A stretch of DNA of 64,000 nucleotides from Megaleporinus macrocephalus. Lineage: Eukaryota > Chordata > Actinopteri > Characiformes > Anostomidae. The notes beneath the pieces are model-generated. The model was given only the letters and a program-made list of their open reading frames with translations. It did no database searches and was not told the origin of the DNA. The stretch lies in NCBI GenBank assembly GCA_021613375.1, contig CM038717.1:35031330-35095329 (forward strand), written 5' to 3'. Every line of letters starts with the position of its first letter. Position 1 is the stretch's first letter. The translations under genes and the position numbers were made by a program. Positions 39,301 through 44,887 of this stretch are shown here, piece by piece.

Positions 39301-42300
39301 TATGAACAGAGTATGAGGAGTATGAACAGAGAATGAAGAGTATGAACAGAGTATGAGGTGCATGAACAGAGTATGAAGAGTATGAACAGAGTATGAAGAG
39401 TATGAGGAGCATGAACAGAGTATGAAGAGTATGAACAGAGTATGAAGAGTATGAGGAGCATGAACAGAGTATGAGGAGTATGAACAGAGTATGAAGAGTA
39501 TGAGGAGCATGAACAGAGTATGAGGAGTATGAACAGAGTATGAAGAGTATGAACAGAGTATGAACAGAGTATGAAGAGTATGAACAGAGTATGAACAGAG
39601 TATGAGGAGTATGAACAGAGAATGAAGAGTATGAACAGAGTATGAGGTGCATGAACAGAGTATGAAGAGTATGAACAGAGTATGAGGTGCATGAACAGAG
39701 TATGAAGAGTATGAACAGAGTATGAACAGAGTATGAAGAGTATGAAGAGAGTATGAACAGAGTATGAGGAGTATGAACAGAGAATGAAGAGTATGAACAG
39801 AGTATGAACAGAGTATGAGGAGTATGAACAGAGTATGAAGAGTATGAACAGAGTATGAACAGAGTATGAGGAGTATGAACAGAGTATGAAGAGTATGAAC
39901 AGAGTATGAACAGAGTATGAGGAGTATGAACAGAGAATGAAGAGTATGAACAGAGTATGAGGTGCATGAACAGAGTATGAAGAGTATGAACAGAGTATGA
40001 AGAGTATGAGGAGCATGAACAGAGTATGAAGAGTATGAACAGAGTATGAAGAGTATGAGGAGCATGAACAGAGTATGAGGAGTATGAGGAGCTTCGAGAG
40101 CTCGCTGTCCAAGACAGACCTAAACACACTCAGCAAACTTGAGCGGAATCATTCATTAAAACAGAGCTTTCATCCTATGACGCTGGGATTTCCTCCAATT
40201 GATAGAAAACAAATCAGAGGATAAAAACAATGTAACTAAATTCAGAAATTTTGATATCTTTACTTCTCACTTAAAATAAAAAGGCAATAGTGATTTGACT
40301 TATATCGATATATATCTCGATATCGACTGATATGGAAAAATTATCGTGATAAGATTGTTTTCGATATTGCCCAGCCCTAACTGGAACACTTCTAAACTTT
40401 AGAGCGGTCTGTGTCACAACAGACAACAGTGTTACAGCACCTGTCTCGGTCCAGGTGTACTCCTCCGTCTGGGTCTCTGCATGTGTCCGGTTCTTCTCTT
40501 TCTTCTTCCGCTCATGGAGCTCCACGCTGAGTTTTTCAACCTACAGCACACAGTACACACGCATTTCTATTAATCCGGACGATCAAGGGTCATCAGATTT
40601 CTGCAAAATAACCACAGGCCTACTAACTGAGCCCCTTTGTCTCTAATCTGAAGACTCACCTCTCACATCTACGACCTTCCCTCTCTTTAATTTACCCTAC
40701 CACTCATCTCTGATGTCTAGTTATTGTCAGGTTGATGCTTCTTCTTTACTCTTTGTGTGTTCGATGTTTCTATTTTCTTCCTACAGATGATTATAATCTG
40801 CTAGTGATTGTAAGCATCTTTTGGTTTGAGAAAAGCGCTCTACAAGAATTAAGTATTATTTAGAGCTGAGCTTCGTGTAGTCAATGATGCCTGAGTCCTA
40901 AATGTTTAGAACCAGTAACACTTCTAACTGGTTCTCCCAGTTTTGGCGCAACATGTAACTGAAAAATTAGACCACACTGTTAAATTGCCCATATGCCTCA
41001 TTTCTTCAAACTTCAATCATCCAAACACCAAACGAGTCAATGGCAGAATAAACTGTTTGGCACTGGCGGAGAGGATTTGGAAAATTCTTAATGGGCACAA
41101 CCCACATACTCTGCTCTACTGCTCCTCCCACGAATGCATGTTCCTTACAAATATTGCACCATTTAAAAGAGAAGTTAACCAACTTTTCAACGGTATAAGA
41201 TTTATTGCCAAGCATTGTAACAACAAATAAATAACCAAATACAAATTTCCTTACTTTGTGTGCTACGTTTATTTTTGTCCATTTAGGTTTTCTACATCAT
41301 TTCACCACAGCAATGGCCGTTTAAACTGTATGAAAATTTCATGATAAATGGACCAATAGACCTGCTCCAAATCAGCTTGGAAAAAATTCTGGTTCCATTG
41401 ACTTACATTGAAAGTAAAGTACATTTTTGGTGTCTCCTGTAAAGTTTCAATTTTGTTTTTCATTGGACAACGACACGATTATATATATATTTGTTTGTTT
41501 CAAGAGACTCAGTCATAAGGGGGAGAAACAAGTTTGTTGAGTTTGCGTGTACTGACTTTGTGTTATAAAACTATTTTTCCAGACATACTTTTCATATTTG
41601 ATGTTTTCTTAAAAACATTTTAAAATCTCGTCTCGTTCTTGTGAACCCAATATCATGTGTCTTGTCACTAGGGCTGTGTATTGGCAAGAACCTGGCGATA
41701 CAATGCGTATCGTGATTCAATATATCGTGATATACTGCGATACTGCAAGCGAAGTGATATACAGCAATTTTTAAAATCCAACTATTAAAAAACACCACTA
41801 TATGAACAGGTTTGCGAGTGCTTACAATAGCATTGCGCCCTTGTGCTGCTTGTTAATGTTGGAGTGCAGCTGAAAATGAATTACAACACTGCCATCTAGA
41901 GGTCAGAGCTTTAAACACAACACACAACGATTCACTGTCTGCCAGAAATCTGTGAACCGATTTTTGAGAATCGATACGGTATCACCAAACATATCCCAAT
42001 ATTCAATATTTTGATATTTTTTTACACCCCTACTCGTCACCCCCCTACCAAGCAGTGCTTTCAGTATTAAAACAGTCACTGCTATTGAGGTTCTGCTGTA
42101 AATGGCTTTAGATCAGAGAATAATAGTGTAAAATATCAAAATTAAGTTAATGTAAACCAACAATCAACTCACTGATGAAATCACCCAGCACCACAGCAAG
42201 CTACTAACTCTCATTCATCCTATCAGGCTCAGGATTTTCCCATCTCAAGCTGAAACTTCAGCCCATACTGAACAGTCTAAGCCAGGCCACATGTGCGCTG

Positions 42301-42681
42301 CTCTGCGGTTATCACAGACTAACCGGAGCCCCGTGTTACCTGCAGCCTCAAGTCCTGGTTGAAGCTCTCTGTGCTCTTCTGAAGGGTCTCGCTGTGGCTG
42401 AGCTGCTTCTGCACTCTCTGTAGTTCACTTTGACACTCCTTCAGCTCCCGCTGCAGCCTCCCCACCTCCTTCTGCAGAGCCGCAACCTCGCTCCTGGAGG
42501 CCTCGTCCTTTACGCCATCTACCTCAGACCTCTCCAGACACGGTGCCTCGGATCCAGAGTCCTCCTTCTGGTCCATTACCTCATATTCGCAATCAGGCTT
42601 CTCCGTGTGGGAACTGGATCTCTCGTCCAGCTCCAGATCTGTCAGCTCCAAGCTGGGCCTCTCCTCAGCATCGCTTGCCAT
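8424..42681 (-). CDS. aggf1: aggf1, angiogenic factor with G-patch and FHA domains 1 (spliced, 14 coding exons)
   Basis: Coding exons, in gene order: 42681-42340, 40540-40441, 38044-37848, 34098-33958, 33096-32896, 24996-24543, 22950-22848, 20965-20914, 20544-20443, 19107-18942, 18732-18653, 17493-17366, 10149-10050, 8612-8424. Every junction is GT-AG and the phases join without a break into 784 codons; the human protein has about 714. Domain order seen: coiled coil (residues about 65-119), OCRE-type tyrosine repeats (about 236-290), Lys/Arg/Ser-rich then acidic centre (328-478), FHA (about 482-600, with TIGR, SHAEV and GSQNGT), conserved KYKDRA and [16 protein letters not shown] block, and G-patch (about 697-743). 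This combination is diagnostic of AGGF1. Known of the family: a vascular/angiogenic factor, also found in the nucleus with splicing-type domains. The longer N-terminus is the main difference from human. No frameshift or internal stop was seen. Exon ends are my predictions, without transcript support. Confidence 0.95.
8838..9425. repeat. TG/TATG-rich microsatellite, 590 bp
   Basis: This tract of mixed TATG, TG and TATA in aggf1 intron 14 leaves every frame on both strands nearly open (Cys/Val/Tyr or His/Thr/Ile peptides). None of these is a gene. Confidence 0.97.
9719..9950. repeat. third, diverged copy of the aggf1 3' UTR-related repeat
   Basis: It shares TCCATCAGCAGCACCAGGTT, TTTCCACTAGATGCT and TTGGCTCTAGTTTTATTA with 8020-8200. 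It lies inside intron 14, so an intronic AATAAA is present in sense orientation at about 9885-9890. Confidence 0.65.
10050..10149 (-). CDS. aggf1: aggf1 exon 14: first part of G-patch
   Basis: This 100-nt exon encodes residues 689-722. It includes [20 protein letters not shown], the G-patch signature (GxxMLxxMGWxxGxGLG). The acceptor is TGTTTGCAG and the donor GAACCA|GTAAAT. It is separated from exon 13 by a 7.2-kb intron filled mostly by three minisatellites. Confidence 0.94.
10691..11150. repeat. 30-bp minisatellite A, 15 copies
   Basis: The unit begins GCCAGATTTGGACATTCCTG and ends with CTACATCCGG, with exactly 30-bp spacing. Because the length is a multiple of three, frames stay open, giving [14 protein letters not shown] decapeptides on the plus strand and [10 protein letters not shown] on the minus strand. 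It lies in aggf1 intron 13. Its right flank (TTATAATGTAGTTTGGGTCC) also follows array B at 16850. Confidence 0.97.
11645..14345. repeat. 34/36-bp minisatellite, about 78 copies
   Basis: Unit types begin CAGACAGAAACGTTTACTAT or CAGACAGACAAACGTTTACT and end with ACTCAGGTCTGTTT or ACTCGGGTCAGTTT. The 34-bp unit has no stop in any forward frame, so all three plus frames remain open for more than 900 codons and encode the same rotating peptide ([20 protein letters not shown]). Divergence rises at the right edge (14000-14340). It is intronic in aggf1 and not a protein gene. Confidence 0.97.
14346..15669. other. intron 13 spacer
   Basis: It holds decayed array-like fragments to about 14660 (repeated 'cagtttt' and 'actcgggtcag' pieces), a poly(A)-rich stretch at 14828-14850, and a (GA)n tract at 15056-15097. 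The stretch 14880-15050 is ordinary single-copy-looking sequence. No exon was recognised. Confidence 0.5.
15670..16832. repeat. 30/31-bp minisatellite B, about 38 copies
   Basis: The unit is the same family as array A (GGGCCAGATTTGGACATTCC, then TGCTATATCC), with 30- and 31-bp versions and variants reading TTTGAGAGATTCCTG. The 31-bp units shift frame, so frames are shorter than in array A. It is in intron 13 of aggf1 with a right flank shared with array A. Confidence 0.97.
17235..17297. mobile_element. short MITE remnant
   Basis: CTGTCCAAAGAAAAACCAAG and TACCTCCAAAATGG, then CAGGAGAGGCTAAAAAC, match the left end of the GTCGCTGTCCAATG MITE family. It is only about 70 bp downstream of the aggf1 exon 13 donor in gene direction. 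Confidence 0.5.
17366..17493 (-). CDS. aggf1: aggf1 exon 13: post-FHA conserved block
   Basis: This 128-nt exon encodes residues 647-688 plus two bases. It contains [19 protein letters not shown] followed by [12 protein letters not shown], a stretch almost unchanged among AGGF1 proteins. The acceptor is CTGTTACAG. The donor CACGT|GTACGT was preferred over CAC|GTGTAC because only it joins in phase to exon 14, giving VEI where human has SEI. Confidence 0.93.
17633..18262. repeat. (GGAT)n followed by (GATA)n with GAATACAGAACA interruptions
   Basis: About 27 GGAT units run to 17739. GATA tracts follow to 18262, broken by a regularly repeated GAATACAGAACA segment. It lies in aggf1 intron 12. The Ser/Ile/Tyr/Leu and His/Pro/Ser peptides read from it are artefacts. 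Confidence 0.97.
18410..18482. repeat. (ATT)n/(AAT)n microsatellite
   Basis: A run of TTA units is followed by an inverse run of AAT units, so it could fold on itself. It lies about 170 bp from the aggf1 exon 12 donor. Confidence 0.95.
18653..18732 (-). CDS. aggf1: aggf1 exon 12
   Basis: This 80-nt exon encodes residues 620-646, [20 protein letters not shown] then KIKYGLK. It matches LSKEEKELERRKELKKIRVKYGL of the family. The acceptor is GTTTTTCAG and the donor CTTAAA|GTGAGT. It contains no ATG-initiated frame of useful length. Confidence 0.9.
18942..19107 (-). CDS. aggf1: aggf1 exon 11: end of FHA domain
   Basis: This 166-nt exon encodes residues 565-619 plus one base. It contains [19 protein letters not shown] followed by [16 protein letters not shown], nearly identical to mammalian AGGF1. 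The acceptor is ATCTTCACAG and the donor AACACAG|GTACAC. Its upstream intron begins with the minisatellite of 19.2-20.1 kb. Confidence 0.95.
19168..20145. repeat. ~34-bp minisatellite with TTTCACTGCCCCCTAGTG core
   Basis: The unit begins TGTGTGTATATGTGGGTGTT and continues TCACTGCCCCCTAG. A second unit type inserts GTATGTTCACTTTTG, giving an alternating higher-order pattern to about 19800. It lies in aggf1 intron 10, starting about 60 bp upstream of exon 11. Confidence 0.95.
20443..20544 (-). CDS. aggf1: aggf1 exon 10: FHA domain core
   Basis: This 102-nt, phase 0-0 exon encodes residues 531-564. It contains [12 protein letters not shown] and [19 protein letters not shown]. The SxxH-type motif and the invariant Asn of GSQNGT are the FHA hallmarks. 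The acceptor is CTCCTGCAG and the donor CTGCAG|GTACCC. Confidence 0.95.
20914..20965 (-). CDS. aggf1: aggf1 exon 9: FHA domain core
   Basis: This 52-nt exon encodes the end of the TIGR Arg, then [17 protein letters not shown], residues 513-530. It aligns with [18 protein letters not shown] of the mammalian protein. The acceptor is GTTTGCAG and the donor AGCAAG|GTATGG. Confidence 0.92.
21555..21800 (-). mobile_element. probable LINE 3' end fragment
   Basis: On the minus strand, GCCAATAAAGGAATCTTATC and TTATGC resemble the short-motif 3' ends of fish L2-like LINEs. The extent on the other side is unclear. It is in aggf1 intron 8. Confidence 0.4.
21808..22548. repeat. GC-rich GGTGGCAGTGTTGG minisatellite
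   Basis: Mixed 14-21-bp units are built from CAGTGTTGGGTGGCGG and CAGTGG. Frames are open on both strands, giving Gly/Trp/Val-rich or Pro/Thr/His-rich peptides. It is in aggf1 intron 8, about 300 bp downstream of exon 8 in gene direction. G-runs on the plus strand suggest possible G-quadruplex formation. Confidence 0.95.
22848..22950 (-). CDS. aggf1: aggf1 exon 8: start of FHA domain
   Basis: This 103-nt exon has no Met, so it is easily missed. It encodes [19 protein letters not shown], then [14 protein letters not shown], and two bases of the Arg codon, residues 479-513. It matches the human WPPCIRVIVIRSPVLQ stretch. TIGR is the conserved start of the FHA phosphopeptide-binding surface. The acceptor is TGCTGCAG and the donor GGCCG|GTCAGT. 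Confidence 0.92.
23440..24542. repeat. CT-rich minisatellite (purine-rich in aggf1 sense)
   Basis: Units such as TCTCTCTGTATCTCTCTCAG and TGTCTC repeat with higher-order blocks of about 220 bp (compare 23640-23860 with 23860-24080). The tract runs directly into the aggf1 exon 7 donor, so the first 1.1 kb of intron 7 is GAGA-rich in the transcript. Confidence 0.93.
24543..24996 (-). CDS. aggf1: aggf1 exon 7: RS/Lys-rich and acidic low-complexity region
   Basis: This 454-nt exon encodes residues 328-478 plus one base. In order it holds an RS-like basic region ([14 protein letters not shown]), a [10 protein letters not shown] run, then [16 protein letters not shown], which matches [12 protein letters not shown] of the human protein, and a Ser-rich tail. 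The acceptor is TGACTGACAG and the donor GGAAG|GTGAGA. The intron just past the donor is immediately a purine-rich GAGACA tract in sense orientation (CT-rich on the plus strand). Confidence 0.92.
25160..25400. repeat. copy of dispersed repeat B
   Basis: GGTAACCAGGGGTCTCCATG, then CACAGCTCCCTGCATGTATC and CCTCCACCATAAATGGA, match the copy at 5110-5400. Intronic in aggf1. Confidence 0.65.
25416..25680. mobile_element. near full-length GTCGCTGTCCAATG MITE
   Basis: It begins ATATCATCGATGTTCAATGA and ends TTTTTCAATGGACAGCGACAATAT, with the standard internal motifs. Dispersed repeat B lies directly to its left, an arrangement also seen at 5.1-6.2 kb. It may be one larger composite. Confidence 0.75.
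25801..26600. other. aggf1 intron 6 stretch without a recognised feature
   Basis: No exon, array or transposon terminus was recognised. The frame at 25973-26155 lacks similarity to anything I know. Confidence 0.4.
26625..27100. repeat. dispersed repeat C (ACCACCACAGAG type)
   Basis: Motifs TACAGACTGGTCAGGACCAC, GTGTTAGTGTGTGTTGTGCTG and GAGTGGATCAGACATAGCAG recur in other order or orientation at 45975-46240 and 52040-52250. This family is abundant in otophysan genomes to my knowledge. It is non-coding. ORFs on the minus strand are repeat-derived. Confidence 0.7.
28110..28412. repeat. teleost dispersed repeat D (SINE-like)
   Basis: GCTAGTCAGGGTCATGGGG, CTCACACCTACAGGCAGTTT, CATGTGTTTGGACTGTGGGA and GGAAACCGGAGAACCCGGAG form the familiar fish repeat. 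It ends in a GTGCTGACCACTACACCACC tail, which is the unit of the following array. Other copies: 57130-57360 (inverted) and 52310-52350 (fragment). Confidence 0.75.
28413..29993. repeat. 20-bp minisatellite, about 79 copies
   Basis: The unit CCATACTAACCACTACACCA varies as CCGTACTGAC. Length is almost invariably 20 bp. It begins as a continuation of the tail of dispersed repeat D. It has many stops in at least one frame and no coding value. It lies in aggf1 intron 6. Confidence 0.98.
30181..30301. repeat. (GA)n microsatellite
   Basis: A GTGA run is followed by about 47 GA units. Confidence 0.97.
30302..31309. other. aggf1 intron 6 stretch without a recognised feature
   Basis: Two segments carrying the motif 'ctgccctgagt' near 30782 and 30950 look like a diverged duplication. 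Frames up to 111 codons have no recognised similarity. Confidence 0.4.
31310..32800 (+). mobile_element. PIF/Harbinger-like element, interrupted by a hAT insertion
   Basis: The left part (31310-31587) begins near GCTACGTTTACATGCAGCCTG. The right part (32349-32800) ends near GCGTGCATGTAAATAGAAACG, an inverse of the start. Just right of the insertion the plus strand can be read as [20 protein letters not shown] followed by [12 protein letters not shown], resembling the Myb/SANT DNA-binding protein of PIF/Harbinger transposons. The coding trace is short and broken. The class call rests on this motif and the termini. Confidence 0.5.
31588..32348. mobile_element. non-autonomous hAT transposon, 761 bp
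   Basis: It begins TAGAGATGGACCGATCAG and ends GATCCTTCAATCTCTA. Flanks GTTATAAC (31580-31587) and GTTATAAG (32349-32356) are an 8-bp target duplication with one mismatch. Reverse-oriented sequence at 32036-32120 matches the BED-finger remnant of the 235-677 element (TTTGCTGATACTTACTGTAT against its complement), so both derive from one autonomous family. Confidence 0.87.
32896..33096 (-). CDS. aggf1: aggf1 exon 6: second half of OCRE-type repeat and Lys-rich linker
   Basis: This 201-nt, phase 0-0 exon encodes residues 261-327. It begins [20 protein letters not shown] and continues with [11 protein letters not shown], as in mammalian AGGF1 (QLYYDPSTGIYYY, RYQFHSRV). [12 protein letters not shown] basic linker follows. 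The acceptor is TTTCCAG and the donor AACAGG|GTAAAG. Confidence 0.93.
33110..33950. other. aggf1 intron 5, no recognised feature
   Basis: Ordinary single-copy-looking intron sequence between exons 6 and 5. No repeat or exon was recognised. Confidence 0.5.
33958..34098 (-). CDS. aggf1: aggf1 exon 5: first half of OCRE-type repeat
   Basis: This 141-nt, phase 0-0 exon encodes residues 214-260. It reads [19 protein letters not shown] followed by [19 protein letters not shown], the octamer-type Tyr repeats of AGGF1. The acceptor is a NAGNAG (TTGCAGCAG), so a variant lacking one Gln is possible. The donor is GACTCG|GTGAGT. Confidence 0.93.
34605..34850. mobile_element. hAT MITE-related segment
   Basis: CAGGGGTGTAAGAAAATATTG at the left, CTAGATGGCAGTGTTGTAAT, and AAGCAGCACAAGGGCGCAAT match the 41669-42032 element in the opposite orientation. 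The far terminus is not clear. Sequence to about 35560 ends in GCCCAGCTCTAG, another hAT-like end, so a larger element is possible. Confidence 0.6.
35836..37806. repeat. 32-bp then 24-bp minisatellite (CTACATGTCTG core)
   Basis: Units of 32 bp, beginning CTATCTATCGGCCCATCTAC, fill about 35950-36385. Units of 24 bp, CTATCTACATGTCTGATTAT then CTGT, continue to 37806. A 312-bp block (13 units) marked by CTATCTAGATGTC at about 37196 and 37508 shows higher-order duplication. Both strands have long open frames. It ends about 45 bp from the aggf1 exon 4 donor. Confidence 0.96.
37848..38044 (-). CDS. aggf1: aggf1 exon 4: tyrosine-rich segment
   Basis: This 197-nt exon encodes residues 148-213. It starts with [12 protein letters not shown], matching the DYFYQTYYN region of mammalian AGGF1, and continues into a Thr/Glu/Ala-rich stretch. 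The acceptor is TGTAACAG. Two phase-0 donors lie nine bases apart, GAG|GTAACA and GAG|GTGAGG; the second is nearer consensus and was chosen. The preceding split codon G|AT gives Asp. The donor lies only about 45 bp from the end of the 24-bp minisatellite in intron 4. Confidence 0.88.
38486..40095. repeat. ~20-bp minisatellite (GAACAGAGTATGAGGAGTAT)
   Basis: Units built from GAGTATGAACAGAGTATGA and GAGCATGAAGAGAGCGTGAG. Blocks at about 39040 and 39645 are duplicated with a period near 600 bp. Three minus-strand frames stay open for more than 500 codons (Ser/Tyr/Leu/His peptides). It lies in aggf1 intron 3 and is not a gene. Confidence 0.96.
40300..40380. mobile_element. hAT-like terminus
   Basis: The stretch of repeated CGATAT motifs ends TATTGCCCAGCCCTA, the inverse of the TAGGGCTGGGCAATA-type hAT ends common in fish. 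It lies about 60 bp downstream of the aggf1 exon 3 donor in gene direction. The other terminus was not found. Confidence 0.45.
40441..40540 (-). CDS. aggf1: aggf1 exon 3
   Basis: This 100-nt exon encodes residues 115-147 plus one base of codon 148. It begins [16 protein letters not shown], continuing the coiled coil, and contains ETQTEE, the equivalent of the VQTEN motif after the human coiled coil. The acceptor is TGCTGTAG and the donor ACAG|GTGCTG. It sits about 350 bp from the large tandem array in intron 3. Confidence 0.88.
40640..40870 (+). mobile_element. possible LINE 3' tail
   Basis: The ending GAGAAAAGCGCTCTACAAGA and ATTAAGTATTATT resembles 3' ends of fish LINEs (AAGCGCTxTAxAAxxATAAAGTATTATT). 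No coding part was recognised. The frame at 40943-41230 just to the right is open for 95 codons but unidentified. Confidence 0.35.
41270..41480. mobile_element. partial GTCGCTGTCCAATG MITE
   Basis: GGTTTTCTACATCATTTCAC, TTCTGGTTCCATTGACTTAC and TTTTTCATTGGACAACGACA mark the family. The left terminus is absent. Confidence 0.65.
41669..42032. mobile_element. hAT MITE, 364 bp
   Basis: It begins TAGGGCTGTGTATT and ends TTTTTTTACACCCCTA. It is flanked by the 8-bp target duplication CTTGTCAC / CTCGTCAC (one mismatch). No coding potential. It lies in aggf1 intron 2, and a relative is at 34605-34850. Confidence 0.85.
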
Positions 42682-42696
42682 TGTCCAGGCCGCCCA
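42340..42696 (-). CDS. aggf1: aggf1 exon 2: start codon, acidic N-terminus and coiled coil
   Basis: The acceptor TTGTTGCAG precedes 42696 and the donor CTGCAG|GTAACA follows 42340, ending in phase 0. The ATG at 42681 begins [10 protein letters not shown], close to the MASE-type start of mammalian AGGF1. Residues 1-60 are acidic and low in complexity. Residues 65-114 carry heptad-like Leu spacing ([21 protein letters not shown]), matching the AGGF1 N-terminal coiled coil. The start was preferred over the upstream Met at 42705 because that Met lies before the splice acceptor, in the intron. Confidence 0.9.
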
Positions 42697-42719
42697 CTGC
42701 AACAAAGTGTGAATAGAGG

Positions 42720-43730
42720 ATCCAGATTTGAGTGATTTCAGTGTAAGATCAGACAGTCAAACACAAACAGTCCAGCAGCTCCAGTGCCTGATTATGTTAA
42801 CACCAGTATAGTAGTGTGGTGTCCTCCTTAAGCTTCCAGGACCCTTAAAGGGCAATTTCACCTATTTTTTGGAAATTTTCAGTGTAACTAAAGAATGCAA
42901 ACATAGTAATTCAGTATAGGTACAGCGTGAAATGCACAATGGTTACAGCACAAGTGAGAGCAACCAGACATTCGGCTCCAACAGCTCCCTTACTGAACAT
43001 TACTGCATGAAGTGGATATTAAAACTTGTTTTACTACATTTGCATAATCCACACAGTCTATAATACATAAGCCAATCACGGCGGAGAGTTACACACAGGC
43101 AAATTATCCCTCAACAACTTATTACTTGCAGATTTTCCAGGAATTCATGGGAATATTCAAAGCTAAAGGTGAGAAACTTACGTATAGCTGGTAAAAAAAT
43201 ATATACTGAAGCATAATCTTGGCTAAAAGAATTAGATAATATAATAAAAGCAATCCCAGGCACATTACACACTGAAGGGCTATTGAGACCACACCCCCTG
43301 CATGCACTGTTCATTCCTCTATCACGTGTACAGCGTATGTCCAGATGATTTCTAGAAACCTAAAACCCACGGCTACTGAAAGCACACATTTGAACCAAAG
43401 GACGACCTGAAGTCAGGCAAGTTCTGACGAGGTTCAGATTTTTATTGAAACATTTGGGAGTCGCGTTCTTTGGTTGTCATAGTTTTTTTATGTCATCGTT
43501 TATTATACGTGTCATAGTTATTATTTGTATTGTTGTGCCTTGTTATGCCTGCTGTTGACATTGATGATAGTGTATAATATAGTTCCTTTAAATTATCCAA
43601 TATTTCCTATTAATTCCCATAAATTCCCAAACTAAAGTTCCCATTTAAAGTCACTGGATTTCATTTACTAATTTATTGGAAAAGTTCAACCTATTTGCAA
43701 CCCTACCCTCAAACATGTAGTCCTATAAAA
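42720..43730. other. aggf1 intron 1 stretch without a recognised feature
   Basis: Single-copy-looking AT-rich intron sequence. No exon or terminus was recognised. Confidence 0.45.
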
Positions 43731-43739
43731 ACATGCATC

Positions 43740-43950
43740 TCAATTTTTGCCTAATTTTTTTTTCTCTATCATTCGAATGTGACAGCTACAGTTTATACTG
43801 TTTGAAAATGTCACAATGAATGGACCAATAGAAACGCTCTGAAATAGTTTAGGAATTTTTCTGGTTCCATTGACTTACACTGAAAGCAAATACTCCTGTA
43901 AAGTTGTCGTGTTGGAGGAACATGTTTTTCTTTGAACAGCGACAATATAG
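43740..43950. mobile_element. partial GTCGCTGTCCAATG MITE
   Basis: TTCTGGTTCCATTGACTTAC and TTTCTTTGAACAGCGACAAT are present. It is in aggf1 intron 1. Confidence 0.6.
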
Positions 43951-44302
43951 AAACTCAGACAAGTAGGTCCACTGGTGGGTTTGATAGTAAATATAATGGC
44001 TATAACTGCGTTGTAGACATAAGAGACCCCCTTCTATCACCACTACTTTACAAATCAACAATTTCAAGTCATAAAACTTAGTGTCCATCTCAAACAGTGT
44101 AGAGAACAGAACGCTGCCCCCAACTCAATAGAGGACCTTGACTTAGCACCTAAACTGATATCAGCACCAGCCAAGCCTGCAGTGCAGTTTGCTCCAACAG
44201 CTGATTACTGCTAAATTCCCTGCCTGCCTGCTGGATAGGTTAAATGAACAGTGTTAGTATCCGCCTCACCACGAAGCTGAGGTCTGCTTCTCGAATTATC
44301 AG

Positions 44303-44353
44303 TTCCACCTTAAACGGTGCAGGTACGGCGCCAGCGTTATTTAAGGTGGAGCG
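44303..44353. repeat. CCACCTTAAA palindrome near the aggf1 promoter
   Basis: TTCCACCTTAAACGGTG at the left and TTATTTAAGGTGGA at the right form an inverted repeat of about 50 bp, about 160 bp inside intron 1. It uses the same arm sequence as the tandem palindromes at 4.2-4.6 kb. A single further half-site lies at about 56669. Confidence 0.6.
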
Positions 44354-44511
44354 AAACATTTGAACAAGACGGTTTCGTTTTCTCAGTTTTCTGTTAAAAT
44401 CTGCGACTTTAACCGGATATGCTCCGGCCACGGCGTGTCTACAGTTGACTTCATGACTCTAGATAATGTTTATTTTGTGTTTCTCGCTTTAAACGTGTAC
44501 TAGAGACTCAC

Positions 44512-44715
44512 CGTGTTAGCCAAACGGCTCTCTCTCCGAACAGCTCCGGTTTATAACCGTCCAGCCGGCCACTTCAACCTGTAAATCAAAGATAAACATC
44601 TTAGGACCACCCTGTACTGGGAACCGACCCGAGTACAACTTTGTTTGAAGATAAAATGAGTTACAATGAAGAAGCGGGGTATGTTTATATTCCACTCCGA
44701 CGGCCGCCGCCATTT
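44512..44715 (-). promoter_or_regulatory. aggf1: aggf1 promoter and probable non-coding first exon
   Basis: On the minus strand the block is GC-rich and contains AAAATGGCGGCGGCCG near 44713, a YY1-type core-promoter motif common at vertebrate transcription starts. A strong donor, CACG|GTGAGT, ends the exon at 44512. The next exon begins at 42696 after TTGTTGCAG, 15 bases before the chosen ATG, so exon 1 would be 5' UTR. A 65-codon upstream reading frame starts at 44713 inside the YY1-like motif and stops at 44516, just before the donor. An acceptor-like TTTACAG near 44582 could define a shorter exon 1b. The exact transcription start cannot be seen. Confidence 0.6.
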
Positions 44716-44887
44716 TTCTCTAAGTTCTTTCATAGCACATCCGCTGCTCCCCAGCACTAACTACTGCCCCCTGCTGTCCTGGAGGGAGTCGACCATACAT
44801 AAACATTATATATATATATATATATATACAGAAGCGGGTAGGATAAATAGCTAGAACTTCAGCGCATATATATATATATATATATAT

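Noticed and set aside
38405..40136. Three minus-strand frames of more than 500 codons rich in Ser, Tyr, Leu and His
   Set aside because: All come from the 20-bp array in intron 3. The flanking unique residues are unrelated to any protein I know.
40943..41230. Plus-strand 95-codon frame
   Set aside because: It is non-repetitive, but I recognise no domain, and it is in antisense orientation in an aggf1 intron near a possible LINE tail. Support is too weak to call a gene.
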